Positions 23,676 to 34,630 of a stretch of DNA of 64,000 bases are shown piece by piece. Source of the stretch: Zizania palustris (Eukaryota > Streptophyta > Magnoliopsida > Poales > Poaceae). Both the position numbers and the translations under genes were made by a program. The notes beneath the pieces were generated by a model. The model saw only the letters and a program-made list of their open reading frames with translations. It did no database searches and was not told where the DNA came from. Positions within the stretch are counted from its first letter, which is position 1, and each line of letters starts with the position of its first letter. The stretch covers positions 87,456,328 to 87,520,327 of the forward strand of contig JAAALK010000080.1 of NCBI GenBank assembly GCA_019279435.1, written 5' to 3'.

Positions 23676-23742
23676 TGTAGGACCGAAAGTAGCGACAAGA
23701 GGGGGCTGAATGGGCGCCTAAAAATTCTTTCGAACCTATGGC
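23676..23742 (-). repeat. E5 left LTR, first piece
   Basis: The first 67 bases of the LTR match 40148 onward and break at ATGGC (23738-23742), the target duplicated by E4. The LTR resumes after ATGCC at 31209-31213. Confidence 0.85.
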
Positions 23743-24903
23743 TATTGTAGCAATTGTGTTAGCTACAGCACAGGTTTTGTATGTGTGTATATGATAGGTA
23801 GAATGAACCTCGATGGGTTCTCTCAGAGGGGGAAAGGGTTTATACTGGTTCGGGCCTCCCTTAGGGGATAATAGCCCTACATCCAGTTTGCGGTGGATTT
23901 GGCATGGAGGGCCTCGGTGTGGAGAAAATAACCCCAGGGTCTCATGGCTCCCTGGAGCGTGTGTCCCTGTTACAAGGGCTTGGCCGTGCTTTTATAGGCA
24001 TGCAGGACAAAGGAAAAGACCAGGATGCCCCCTATGAGCCCTAGGCTCATAGGGGCAGAGAGGGGAAAAGGAGCTAGCTACAGTACAAAAGTGCTTTACA
24101 GCCTTATAGACGTGTCAGGTGACGTCACATCTTGACCAGCTAGACGACAAACTATGGGCAGAGGGGGCCCCTGGTACGACTTCTGTACTGTAGCGGGGCG
24201 TAAATATCTTCTGGGTTCGGAGCTGGGGCCTCCGAACTGGGGCTCCAAACCAGGGCTCCGAACTGGGGCCTCCGAACTGGGGCCTCCGAACTGGGGGGCT
24301 CCGACCTAGGGCCTCCGAACTGGGGCCTCCGACCTGGGCCCTCCCAACCGGGGGCCTCCGAACGGGGGGCCTACGAGCTGGGGGCCTCCGAACTGAGACC
24401 TCCGAACCAGGGCCTCCGAACTGGGGGCCTCCGAACTGGGCCCTCCGAACCGGGCCCTCCGAACCGGGGCCTCCGAACCGGGGCCTCCGAACCGGGGCTT
24501 CTGACCTGGGGCCTCCGAATCAGGGCCTCCAAACCAGCCGGAGAGGGTCGGGAGACTAGCTCTGAGGAGATCTGAAGGGAGCCCGAGGGCTAACTCCGGA
24601 CAGGGCTCGAAGGCTAACTCCGAAGAAGGCCCGGAGGCTGGGTTCGAAGTTAGCCTGAGACTTAGCTTCTGGTGGTCTTTAGGGGATCTCGAGGTCTTAG
24701 CTTCGGAGGGCTCCAAGGACCTCGCTCTAGAGGGATTCGACGGGCCTCTGGGGCTTCGGCCCTGCAAGCTCCGGCATAAACCCTGAGAGTTGGGAACAGT
24801 TCTTTGGGAGGAAATAGGCTTCGATAGTGTTGGGCTCCGGGCCGAAGGCTGTCGTGGGCTGACGTCATTTGGCCCCTGTACAGGGGAAATATATTCCCCA
24901 ATA
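23743..24903 (-). repeat. E4 3' LTR
   Basis: It begins TATTGTAGC (partner TGTTGTAGC) and ends CCAATA (partner CCAACA), so both terminal dinucleotides are changed. A minus-strand TATAAAAG is at 23989-23996. The rest holds a G-rich minisatellite (24215-24540). A minus-strand open frame (24306-24959) enters the LTR from the internal side and translates the minisatellite as Gly/Pro/Arg repeats; I do not regard it as an established gene. Confidence 0.9.
24215..24540. repeat. G-rich minisatellite in E4 3' LTR
   Basis: About 20 imperfect units of 14-15 bp with the core CTCCGAACTGGGGC. The matching array in the other LTR (30465-30865) is longer, which explains most of the length difference between the LTRs. 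Runs of 3-6 G recur every unit. Confidence 0.85.
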
Positions 24904-25090
24904 GTAACCCCTCGCGTGCAGGCCTTCAAGACGAAGGGGTGCACGCGCCCTTTGGACAAATGACCTGAAAATTACAACTTCGGATAAAACATGCCTTCGG
25001 AGCTTGGACCGAAGGCGACTTCGAAACCTGCAGGTAATAAATGCCTGCGCCAGCTATCAGAACGACCTCGGGAAGCCCAAACAGCTCCGC

Positions 25091-25202
25091 AACGGTTAGA
25101 AAAATTACCGTTACCCTGCGCTGGGCCGCTTCGCCTTCGCTGAAGGCCCACGGAACAGTGGGTTCGGCCCACGACCGTCGGAATTCTTGCCACCTATAAA
25201 TA
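25091..25202 (+). promoter_or_regulatory. Promoter of the antisense gene in E4
   Basis: TATAAATA lies at 25195-25202, 142 bases before the ATG. An inverted repeat AACGGTTA (25091-25098) and TTACCGTT (25105-25112) lies about 85 bases upstream of it, with GGGCC/GGCCC words between. Same architecture as at 508-630 and 45055-45174. The stretch 24904-25343 otherwise holds no ORF with support. Confidence 0.6.
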
Positions 25203-25343
25203 CGGGTTTACCGCGTGTGGCTTCGGCACGCTCTCATTTGCTTCCTTCTCATTGCCTTACAACCTTCGCTCTCTTCTCCTCTTTGGCTTCGCGCTGAGTG
25301 CCCTTCGCTAGCTTCTAGCCCCTCGCGCCGAAGTCCCACCAAA

Positions 25344-28300
25344 ATGTCGAAGAAGGCAGTGGTGAAGCATTTGGTCTTGGGCTCGAGCTCGGGCTCGGGC
25401 TCCGCCCAAGTGCAGGCAGCGGTGGCTGCGGCAGCGAAGCCTGTACCCAGGCGACTAGGGCCGAGGGACCTTCGGACGCCCTCCGACAAATTTGAGCAGA
25501 CGCTGGAGATGAGGGCCTCGATCTCCACGGAGGAGTCAGTCCGGAGGGCCACCAAAGGGAGGATCACAGCGAAGATCCATCTTAGGGTTCCGGAGAAGTC
25601 AAAGGCCGTGACGAGGCCCCGGGCTGACGAAGTGGTTGTGTTCGAGGCCTTCTTCGAAGACAGCCTCGGGCTGCCAGCAGTCGGGGTGCTGAGAGAAGTC
25701 TTGAGGGCTTACAACCTCGAGCTTCCTCAACTCTCGCCCAATGCCGTGGCGAGGCTTGCTGTTTTCGAATGGGCCATGAGGGCCGAAGGCTGTGAGGGCC
25801 GCGCGGACGTCTTCGTCGCCCTTCACAACACCAACTATCAGCCAAAGCCGAGGCAGGGGACAGACCGCGTCAAGAGGGCGCTGGCCTTCGGCAGCGCAAA
25901 CTTCCATCTCCGGAGGGAGTTCCAGGATGCCTTCCCGGCGAGGGCTGTGAACAACAAGTGGTACTCGAAGTGGGACCAGGAATGGTTCTATGCCTCCGTT
26001 GGCGTGAACTCTCCCCTTCGGAGTACCAATGCCTACATCTTATACCGATGCGAAGGGGTGGTGAAGACCAGCGAGGACACTCTTCGCTCGAGGATCTTGC
26101 TTCTTCGGAGGGTGGCGGCGAAGATGAGCATGAGGGACCTCGCAGAGGAGTTCATCACCCTCTGACTCAGCCCCATCGCGTGCTCTTGGCCGGAGGGGCT
26201 CTTCCAGGCTTCGGGCCAAGGGGAACTTCGCGAGTTGGCCTTCGATAGCTTCTGTAAGGCTTCAACTCTTTTCACTTTCATATGTCGCAAAACTTTACTC
26301 TGACTTGAACTTTTATGAAGCCCACCTCGAAATGAGGACTCCAGAGGAGGCCATTGTGGCGGTGGAGCGCGTCGTTGGGACTCCGACACCTGAGGAGCAG
26401 GCCCAACGCCTTTCTTTGGTGGGGTCCTGGGAGCATTGGAACCAGGTATGGACCGTGCTTGGCCTCGAGGTGTTCCCTGCTCTGCCAGACTTCTCCCACC
26501 TCACAACTTTGTCGGCCAGAGCCAAGAGGAAGAGGGGGATGACGACGAACTTGGGACTTCGAGGGTGCGGTCGGAGGTCCCTGCGACTGAGACCTCCAAC
26601 CCGGGGGAGGATGCAGCGGAGCTCGCAAATGCTCCGGCTACCAAGAAGGCAGTGGAGCCCCTGGCGGTGAGACCTTCGACGGCGGAGGCTGGCATGCTTA
26701 CTCCAGCCACTGAGAAGGCCGCGGAGGCTTCGACGGCAACAACCTCCGGCGCGAAGGCTGATACACCAGCTTCACAGCGAAGGGATTGGGGGCACACATA
26801 GCCCCTCCTTCCTTCGAAGAAATCTCCGACGAAGGTAAACCCTTTTTACATGCTTCTCTTCAATGTGTGGATTTTGACTTGGCCTTTCTACAGAGGATGC
26901 CGAAGCGAGCCCCACCGGGGCGGAGCCGGTAGACGAAGCCGGACCGAAGCCTGCCGCGACGAAACAACCGAGGCTTGGAGCAGCAGCGGCAACGGCAGCG
27001 GCAGTGACAGCGACTCGGAGTCCGGGAGCTCTTCGTCCGAAGACAGAGGCAGCGGAGGCCGCAGCGGAGAGGACCCTCGAAGCGACGAGGAGGTCGACGT
27101 GGTGGGCCTAAACCCTGGTTCGCCGAAGCCTGCGCAGGTGGCTGCGGCAGAGGAGATGGTCCATCCCTTCCGGCCGAAGGGTGCCGTGACGGAGGTGGCA
27201 ATCAACAGCTTCCGCGAGAGCTGTGCAGCTGTGGAGGCAGGGGACCTTGGTGGCTCAACTTAGCCACTTGAACCCCACAGAGCTCTTCATCAGCGCGAAC
27301 GAAACCCTCGTGCGGGTGAGCGGAACCCTTTGCATCCTTCGATCTATATTTTAGCCTTCGATCAATACTTATGATTTCTTGAATTCTTGCAGGCCTTCGC
27401 ACCGAACGCAGCAGCTTTGACTTCTGCAGACAGGCGGATGGAGCGGCTGTCAGAGGAGAAGGAGGCCCTTCGATGCCAAGTCTTGGTGGAAACCGAGAGG
27501 CGAAGGCGGGCTGAGGCTTCGGCTGCTGAGGCAGAGGTGGCGAAGGTAGAGGCCGACAAGGCTAAGGAAGCCTTGGCCTCAGAGATGGTTCGGCTCCGCG
27601 CGGAGCTCAAGGCTTCGAAGGACGCCGAGGCTCGGCAGGAGAAGGAGAACGCTTCACTCCAAGGACGGGCTCAGAAGCTCGAAGACTTCGTCGTGGACAA
27701 CCTTGGCGAATCCACCCAGAGCCTGACCGACGTCCTTGAGCAAATAGGGACCGAATGCTAGGCTCCGGACTTTGGCGACCAGGACCCAATTGGGGACCGC
27801 GTCGATTTCTTGAAGATGGTGGCTTCGACGGCGGAGCAATCACTGAAGGGCTTCACCCTCATGGCCGGCCGAGTCGCGGGCCAAGGGGTGTTTCACATGC
27901 TTCATGAAGCAGGGTGCAACCACCTCCAGGCAGCAACCTCTGTGACCCCGGTGGCCTTCGGGGAGCAGCACTTGGTGACGCCTCCGCCGGACGTCCGCGG
28001 AGCCTGGCGGCGGCTGCAGGAGCCGTGGAAGGAGCAAGGCTGCGAAGCAGTCCTCGACCTCCAGAAGGCCCTACGACTTCGCCGATCCAAAGCACCTGCT
28101 GCGCCGGATAGGCCTTCGACATCGACACCTCCGCCTCCGAAGGTGTAGATCTCCTTAGGCTTCTTTGTAATACTTAGCTGCAGGCTTGTAAAAACTTTAT
28201 CAGCTTATTAATATGAATGCGGGGGTTTTTTATACCTGCCCAGGCTCAGCCTTCGAATGTTGACTTCGAAGTGCTTGAGGACTCTGAAGAACTTCGACAG

Positions 28301-28708
28301 TTGTGGGCAGTCCTCGAAGTAGCTAGGTCCGAAGGCCCCCCTCGGTTTAAGCTTCCGAGGGGGCCTAGCGGCGAAGCTATCTCCGAAGTAGCTCAGGATT
28401 TGCTAGCCACTGTGAAGGCGGAGTCCCTTCAGAGTTCTTTGTTTTTACCTTCGCGAACGGCCTTAGTAGGCGACGAAGCCTTAGACTTCTCTGCCTTCTA
28501 CACGGCGCCGCCTGCTTTGCTGACTCGGAGTGACCTGCAAAATAGAAGACGAGGTATGCGGGCTTCAGAGCCTGAACGAGTCGGTCATGGGAGAGCAGGC
28601 TCCGACGAGGCTTCGTCCAACCGAGGGGGCCCTGTCCGAAAGAAAGGAAAGCGAGGGTTGGGACCTCGCACTCGATTCTTCTTAGGCTTAGATACAGACT
28701 ATACGTAG
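25344..28708 (+). pseudogene. Antisense spliced gene of E4 (Transposase_28-like), nearly complete but broken
   Basis: Exons are 25344-26253, 26321-26834, 26894-27315, 27393-28142 and 28244-28708, with GT-AG introns of 59-101 bases. Where it can be followed the phase matches the E1 gene (introns 1 and 4). The start MSKKAVVKHL (AAAATG context) matches the short basic starts MAKTK and MVKTK of the relatives. Exon 1 has EVVVFEAFFED, ELPQLSPNAVARLAVFEWAMR and KMSMRDLAEEF. Exons 2-3 are Ala/Ser/acidic; exon 4 is a coiled coil (about 27430-27760) plus a helical domain (LKGFTLMAGRVAGQG); exon 5 ends FFLGLDTDYT. Lesions are TGA at 26163, a missing G in the run 26534-26538, a frame change near 26965 and TAG at 27759 (TGG in the other copy). 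Function unknown. Confidence 0.75.
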
Positions 28709-29987
28709 CTTTGTAGCCGAAGTACGTTTGTAACATACTTCTCAATTATCATTCAATGAATGGAGTTTATTTGTATTTGCATACTTCATCTGTATGCTTC
28801 GCATTGTTTGATGGCTTCGAATGTTTTAGCTTGTCATGCTCGTATTGCGTGTTATATCCGCACGCCTCGCATACATGCTTTCCCCCTTGCTCGTGGCAGC
28901 TAGGGATTTAGCCGTTGCTGGTGCGGGAAATAAAAAATGCGAAGGGGTGCGCCTTTTGGCGGCTTCGGATGCTTGAAATGTATTGAGCGAAGGCCCCTTT
29001 GGGGCTTCAGACGCATTAATTTGGTGCGAAGCAAGGCTTCAGCAAAACCAAATTTAAGCGAAGCATGCTTCGGCATGCTGGGATTTGGATGCTGTGCGTG
29101 AGCGAGGCTCCGAAACACACTTAGATTTCCAGTGAAGTATGACTTCGAGATGCTTAGGTGTATATCAGATCGACACGTGAAGCAAGGCTTCAGAGCGTGT
29201 TCGGATAATGAAGCAAGGATTCGGAGCTTGATACTGTAGTGAAAAGGATATTTGGTGTGGATTCACCGAACCTGTGATAATGTGAGCCACCTTCGACTCT
29301 GAGCCACCTTCGACTCTAGGCCACCTTCGACCCTGGGTCACCTTCGACCCTGGGATGCTTCGAGTGCGGAACCCGGAATCCCCGGGATGCTTCGGGTACA
29401 GAACCCGAAATCCCTGGACGCATCGGGCCGGTGGCCCGGAGTCCCTGTTACTGCTACGGGCCCGGGGGCGCTGTGTAGCCTTCGGAGGAGTGCTCCGGAT
29501 TTTGTAAGGCGAAGCGAGGCTTCGGATTTTTAAATAAGGCGAATCAAGGCTTCGGGTTTTTGATAAGGCGAAGCAAGGCTTCGGGTTTTTTCAATAAGAC
29601 GGGGCAGAAATTGCTTTAAAGGCAAAGCAGGGCTTCGAATTTCAAGGCGAAGGAGGGCTTCGAATTTCAAGGCGAAGTAGGGCTTCGAATATCAAAGTGG
29701 TTGCGAAAATGTACATCGAGGTGGTACTTCGGATAGTGGACATACCTCGTAAAGTGGTTGAAGGCAGGCTTCGTAGCCCTGGAGCGAAGCTCCTTGCCGG
29801 AGGGTAAGCTCTGGTATGTGGAGGGTAAGGGAAGGCGAAGATGGCCTTCGGACTGGACCTGAAGCCCCTTGCTGAAGGGTGCGCGAAGCACGAAGCCTCG
29901 AAGCTCCCCCCTCAAGCGTACTTCAGGTTGCAGACAGTGGCAGAGAACTTAGCTTTTTGTACTAAGGTCCCAACGGATGGCGCCAAC
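28709..29987. other. E4 internal non-coding region in the place of gag-pol
   Basis: No gag or pol motif in any frame. It contains four 17-18-bp units around CCACCTTCGACTCT (about 29287-29353), three units of about 34 bp around GGGATGCTTCGGG (29350-29450), and two arrays of AAGGCGAAGCAAGGCTTCGG and GGCGAAGGAGGGCTTCGAAT (29513-29693). The CGAAG word dominates throughout. The first part would hold the 3' end of the antisense gene transcript. Confidence 0.7.
29968..29985 (-). other. E4 primer binding site
   Basis: The minus strand reads TGGCGCCATCCGTTGGGA two bases inside the 5' LTR, the same type as in E1 (tRNA-Asp-like). It shows that this pol-less element still had the site needed for reverse transcription. 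Confidence 0.75.
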
Positions 29988-31208
29988 TGTTGTAGCAATT
30001 GTGTTAGCTACAGCACAGGTTTTGTATGTGTGTATATGATAGGTAGAATGAACCTCGATGGGTTCTCTGAGAGGGGGAAAGGGTTTATACTAGTTCGGGC
30101 CTCCCCTAGGGGATAATAGCCCTACGTCCAGTTTGCGGTGGATTTGGCATGGAGTGCCTCGGTGTGGAGAAAATAACCCCAGGGTCTCATGGCCCCCTGG
30201 AGCATGTGTCCCTGTTACAACGGCTTGGCCCTGCTTTTATAGGCACGCAGGCCAAAGGAAAAGACCGGGATGCCCCCTATGAGCCCTAGGCTCATAGGGG
30301 CAGAGAGGGCAAAAGGAGCTAGCTACGGTACAAAACTGCTTTACAGCCTTACAGACGTGTCAGGTGACGTCACATCTTGACCAGCTAGATGACAAACTAT
30401 GGGCAGAGGGGGCCCTGGTACGACTTCTGTACTGTAGCGGGGCGTAAATATCTTCTGGTTTCGGAGCTGGGGCCTCCGAACTGGGGCTCCGAACCAGGGC
30501 TCCGAACTGGGGCCTCCGAACTGGGGGGTCCGACCTAGGGCCTCTGAACTGGGGGCCTCCGAACTGGAGCCTCCGAACTGGGGGGAGCTCCGAACTGGGG
30601 CTCCGAACCAGGGCTCCGAACTGGGGCCTCTGAACTGGGGGGCTCCGACCTGGGCCTCCGAACTGGGGGCCTCCGACCTAGGCCCTCCGAACCGGGGCCT
30701 CCGAACTAGGGGCCTCCGAACCGGGGCCTCCGAACCTGGGCTTCCGAACCGGGCCCTCCGAACCGGGCCCTCCGAACCGGGCCATCCGAACTGGGCCCTC
30801 TAAACTGGGGCCTCTGAACTGGGGGCCTCCGAACTGGGGCCTCCGAACCGGGGCCTCCGAACCGGCCGGAGAGGGTCCGGAGATTAGCTCTGAGGAGATC
30901 TGAAGGGAGCCCGAAGGCTAACTCCGGACAGGGCTCGAAGGCTAACTCCGAAGAAGGGCCGGATGCTGGCTTCGAAGTTAGCCTGATACTTAGCTTCTGG
31001 CGGTCTTCAGGGGATCTCGAGGGCTTAGCTTCGGAGGGCTTCAATGGGCCCCTGGGGCTTCGGCCCTGCAAGCTCCGGCATAAACCCGGAGACTTGGGAA
31101 CAGTTTTTGTGGAGGAAACAGGCTTCGACAGTGTTGGGCTCCGGGCCGAAGGCTGTCGCGGGCTGACGTCATTTGGCCCCTGTACAGGGGAAATATATTC
31201 CCCCAACA
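29988..31208 (-). repeat. E4 5' LTR
   Basis: This 1221-bp LTR runs from TGTTGTAGC to CCAACA. A minus-strand TATAAAAG lies at 30234-30241. The G-rich minisatellite occupies about 30465-30865. Confidence 0.95.
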
Positions 31209-33254
31209 ATGCCCTGCTCCCAAACACCCAGCGCACCTCAAGAGACTAAGCAGCAAAACGTGAACAGATAGCCAAAGCCTAGAAGTATCTAACCTAGAAA
31301 CGACCGGTGTCCTAGACAGAGAAACACCAATACAGTGCTACTAGGCAGATAAACGAAGTAATCAAAACATGGCAGATCAAACCTCTCAGCAAATGATCTA
31401 TGTGCACATAGAACGAGATGAGAAGTTACTGTTTAAATTTGTCTCTTGTTCAAAACTTGGCGATGCCTGCGTGATGCAAAGCCCGTATAGTCGAAGCCCA
31501 CTTCACAGAGTCGAAACCTGCTTCGGAGCCCTTTGTCGAAGGCTGTCGTGGAAGTGCCGAAGGTTGATCCAGTCGAGGTTTGTCTATGAGTGTAGTGAGG
31601 CGAGCCTAGACTAGATTGGACAAGTGTGTGGCAAAGAAACGAAGTATGCTTCGAAGCGAAGTATGAAAGTATCGAAGCCTGCTTCAAACAGTGTACTTCG
31701 AATCCTATACTCCGATCAGAAAGATTCGACCAAAGTTCACAGAAAAAGCAAGCTTCGAAAGTATAGCGAAGCAAACACACAACAGCAAGACCAAAACGAA
31801 GCCTACCACACAACCTTCGAAGCTAGCTAGATCGAAGTATGACAACCAAAGTGTTCGACTCACAGACTAACTTCAAAACGGAGTCTGCTGGTGCTCTCAC
31901 AAGAAAACGAAGCCTTGAAACATAATTCGAATGACATGCTTCGAACCAACAAACTGAGATCCACGAAGATGACAACAGTAGAACAATTTCTCAAAAAACA
32001 CACTCCGAGCGAAGTCTACCAGAGAGATATGCTTCGAAGCTAACTTCGAAGCCTGTCGAAGTATGCTTCGCAAAAGTGCCGAAGTATGTCAACGAACAAA
32101 AACTAAGCACAGAGCATACTTCGAAGCTAGATTCATAGTTCAAGTTTGGAGTTGAAAATTCTAGCAGAGCCTTCGTAGAAGTCTGGCCGAAGCCTGCCTC
32201 ATAGAGCTGAAGGACTTCGAACGAAAATGGGCTTCGCCAGAAACAGCCAGGGAAAAAATAAGACCCTATCTGTTCGATTAAAAAGCTATGAGGAAAAAGC
32301 AAGGCTAGGCAAGGCTAGCGTCCTGTTTCTACAAGGAGTAGGTACTACTTGTTGCATGCAAGAAATAGTACTACTCACAGAAGCAACCAGAGAGATTGAT
32401 ATGCTTAGGAATAAAATAGCCGCACGCAAAACGAAACTGCAGAGCTACAAACGAAGTTCTCCACACAAAAACAGCTGGAATAAATCTTCCAGAATAGTGA
32501 AGAATCGAGATGAACTCACAAAAAACAAGAGCAATATTCCTGGCGGCGCACGCATGGACAGGATAGAGAGAAAGAGTGCAGGAACCAAAAATGACCCAAT
32601 CCTTGAATAAAAAGTGATTTCTTGAAAGGGTGACCTAACCCTAGGGATTGGGGCCCTATTTATAGGCTGCCCAATAGGTAGGAATATTCCACCAGCTCCT
32701 TACGGTTTTTTTACATACACTGAAATAAAAGAAAAAGACTAAACTGCCCTTAGGATATTTTTACAGGCTCGACTGACTGACTATGGGCCTAGGGACAAAA
32801 TAGTAAACTCCTATTTACATATGACTTATCCGGAAGCTAAGCATTCGTAGTGACTACGGCTTCTCTTCTGGACAGTCCGATACAAGATCAGCGGTCATTA
32901 GTTTTGCGCCGAAACTAACAAAGCCTCCACCGACTTTGTACCAGGTACCCGGATTGGGCCGGCCCGATTCCGCAGCTCTCTCAGCCGGGCAATCACTCGC
33001 CGCCCGTGTAGATGAATCAATCCTGGTCAACAGCCCAATGGGTCTTCTGCTGCTCCTAGCCCATGTACTCGGATTGGGCCAGCCCGACTTCACGGCCCCT
33101 CTGCCCGACAGTCGCTCACTGCCCGTGTACCTGAGTCACATGCGGCCTATGACGCAGCAGATCTTCTCTCTTCTTCTGTCCTCTTTGACTATCGTTGACA
33201 ATGACTCATCACATCTGGAGACATGAGGCCCACGCTATTCAGCATTGCTCCTCA
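31209..33254 (-). repeat. E5 left (3') LTR, second piece
   Basis: It matches 40214-42259 and ends CTCCTCA next to a CTCCCCCT box. A minus-strand TATA (TATAAATA) lies at 32657-32664. Downstream of it in the element direction (31440-32230) the CGAAG/CTTCG word recurs dozens of times. Near the outer end are two copies of the GGATTGGGCC module (from about 32946 and 33064). No ORF here has support. Confidence 0.9.
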
Positions 33255-34630
33255 ATCTCCCCCTTGATAAGTGCATTGTCAACACTTCACTTCTTCAGCA
33301 CTTCGGTACCTACGAACACATGTGGAAACACAAAAACAAAGCATAAGAAAAAACAAAGAAGAAGAAAATAAAGTAAAAGTTTAACCCTAATGACTAAAAG
33401 CCAAACAAAAGCAAGAAGCGGTCATTATGGTTAACCAAAATGTAAAAGCTCAAAATGAGTGCAATCTCAGAAACATCAACAAGGATATCAATAGAGTAAA
33501 GACAAACGGGACAAAACCTCCCCCTGAAACAAATCCCAGAGAAAGCCAAAATTCCCCCTTAAACTCTTATCCAAAATTTCTCCCCCTTGTTGACAAGTGA
33601 ACTCATCAAGCACTCTAAAAAGACACAGACTCCCCCTGAAATGCAACTTTCCCTCAAAATATGCAATGAATGCAACTGGGGTGCAGGTGGAGTGTGGAAA
33701 GCATGCTTCTCAAATATGATTGACTGCAATTACAACATCTAACAAGTATAGCAAAAGACATACTGTCTGAGACACATGGCATGATCAGTGCAACAGATGA
33801 TATCCAAAGAAAGTCATTAGCACACATTTTTTCAATTTTTGCAAATAAAAGAATCACCACATTTTCCAGTTGATAAGAAAGGTAAAGCATGAGATGTAGA
33901 AGCTAACTGATATCTAGCAAGATAAGCATTGTCCAAAACAAAGTGCTTCGGCAAACTTGTTATCTTTTTAATGTTCAGGCTTTTTCATTTTCCTTTTTCA
34001 TTTTTTCCAAGGGTTATTTGCATGTCAAACCTTATGCTAACCGACCAAGTCAAGCCTAGGCCAGAACTGGACCATCGGAAGCTTAAGACATTGGTGTTGG
34101 CATAGACTACACTATCCTAGTTCATACCAAAGTGCTATGGTAACCAGTCCAGAACAATGTAATGCGACAAAGCAAACCCACTTTGATCTTTTTCAACTTA
34201 AGCACAAAAGGCATGGAATTTTCACTCATTTTGATTTTATATCATTTTTATAGCACATTTTCCATGTTAAAGCATAAAGATGTCCAAGTTGCATATCTGC
34301 ATCTATGTGAGGAACTAGCTACAAGGCATGTAACAGATAGCAAAAGTACTCAGCCTACACATGCTAGTTACCAGAAGCAATGGTGATCATTTTTCAAGTT
34401 TAAAGCATAAAAGCCATGCATATGACAGATATCAGACATATCAAGTGAACTGAATCAAGCATGTTTATTGACAAGTAATCAAAAGCATGTACCAGCTAGA
34501 ATAAGTAAAGCAGTTCAATCATATAACAGAAGCAAGCTCAAAGTGTGATATGTGAATATGCATGATATGAACACACACAAAAGGACTCAAGAAAAGAGTA
34601 ATGAAGAAAGAAAACTGACGCAAAAATATC
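33255..34630 (-). other. E5 3' non-coding region with multiple polypurine boxes
   Basis: AT-rich and related to 17257-18654 of E3. CTCCCCCT occurs at 33257, 33518, 33580 and 33630, with a weaker TTCCCCCTT near 33553. No envelope-like ORF is visible. Confidence 0.75.

Larger units (their letters stand above)
23743..31208 (-). mobile_element. E4: non-autonomous Tat-type element carrying only LTRs, primer site and the antisense gene
   Basis: LTRs are 23743-24903 and 29988-31208; the primer site at 29968-29985 sets the element strand to minus. Target duplication is ATGGC (23738-23742) and ATGCC (31209-31213), one mismatch. Between the LTRs there is a plus-strand five-exon gene with its promoter (25091-28708) and a repeat-rich non-coding stretch (28709-29967) where gag-pol would be. 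No gag, protease, reverse transcriptase, RNase H or integrase motif is visible in any frame. A second copy with the same junctions is at 56130-63549. Confidence 0.85.

Noticed and set aside
24220..24540. The G-rich array as a CRISPR array or telomere-like repeat
   Set aside because: Units are contiguous with no unique spacers, the unit is not the plant telomere heptamer, and the genome is a plant's.
26860..27205. Minus-strand ORFs rich in Pro/Ser/Leu opposite exon 3 of the E4 gene
   Set aside because: They are shadows of the acidic/Ser low-complexity exon on the plus strand and differ between the two copies.
31440..32230. TTCGAA clusters as heat-shock elements
   Set aside because: A heat-shock core needs TTC and GAA two bases apart; most sites here have them adjacent. 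A few GAAGCTTC sites exist, but no regular array.
34162..34386. Plus-strand ORF in the E5 3' non-coding region as an envelope-like gene
   Set aside because: Only about 74 codons, on the wrong strand, and no transmembrane or signal pattern; the Sirevirus envelope-like ORF would be minus-strand after RNase H.
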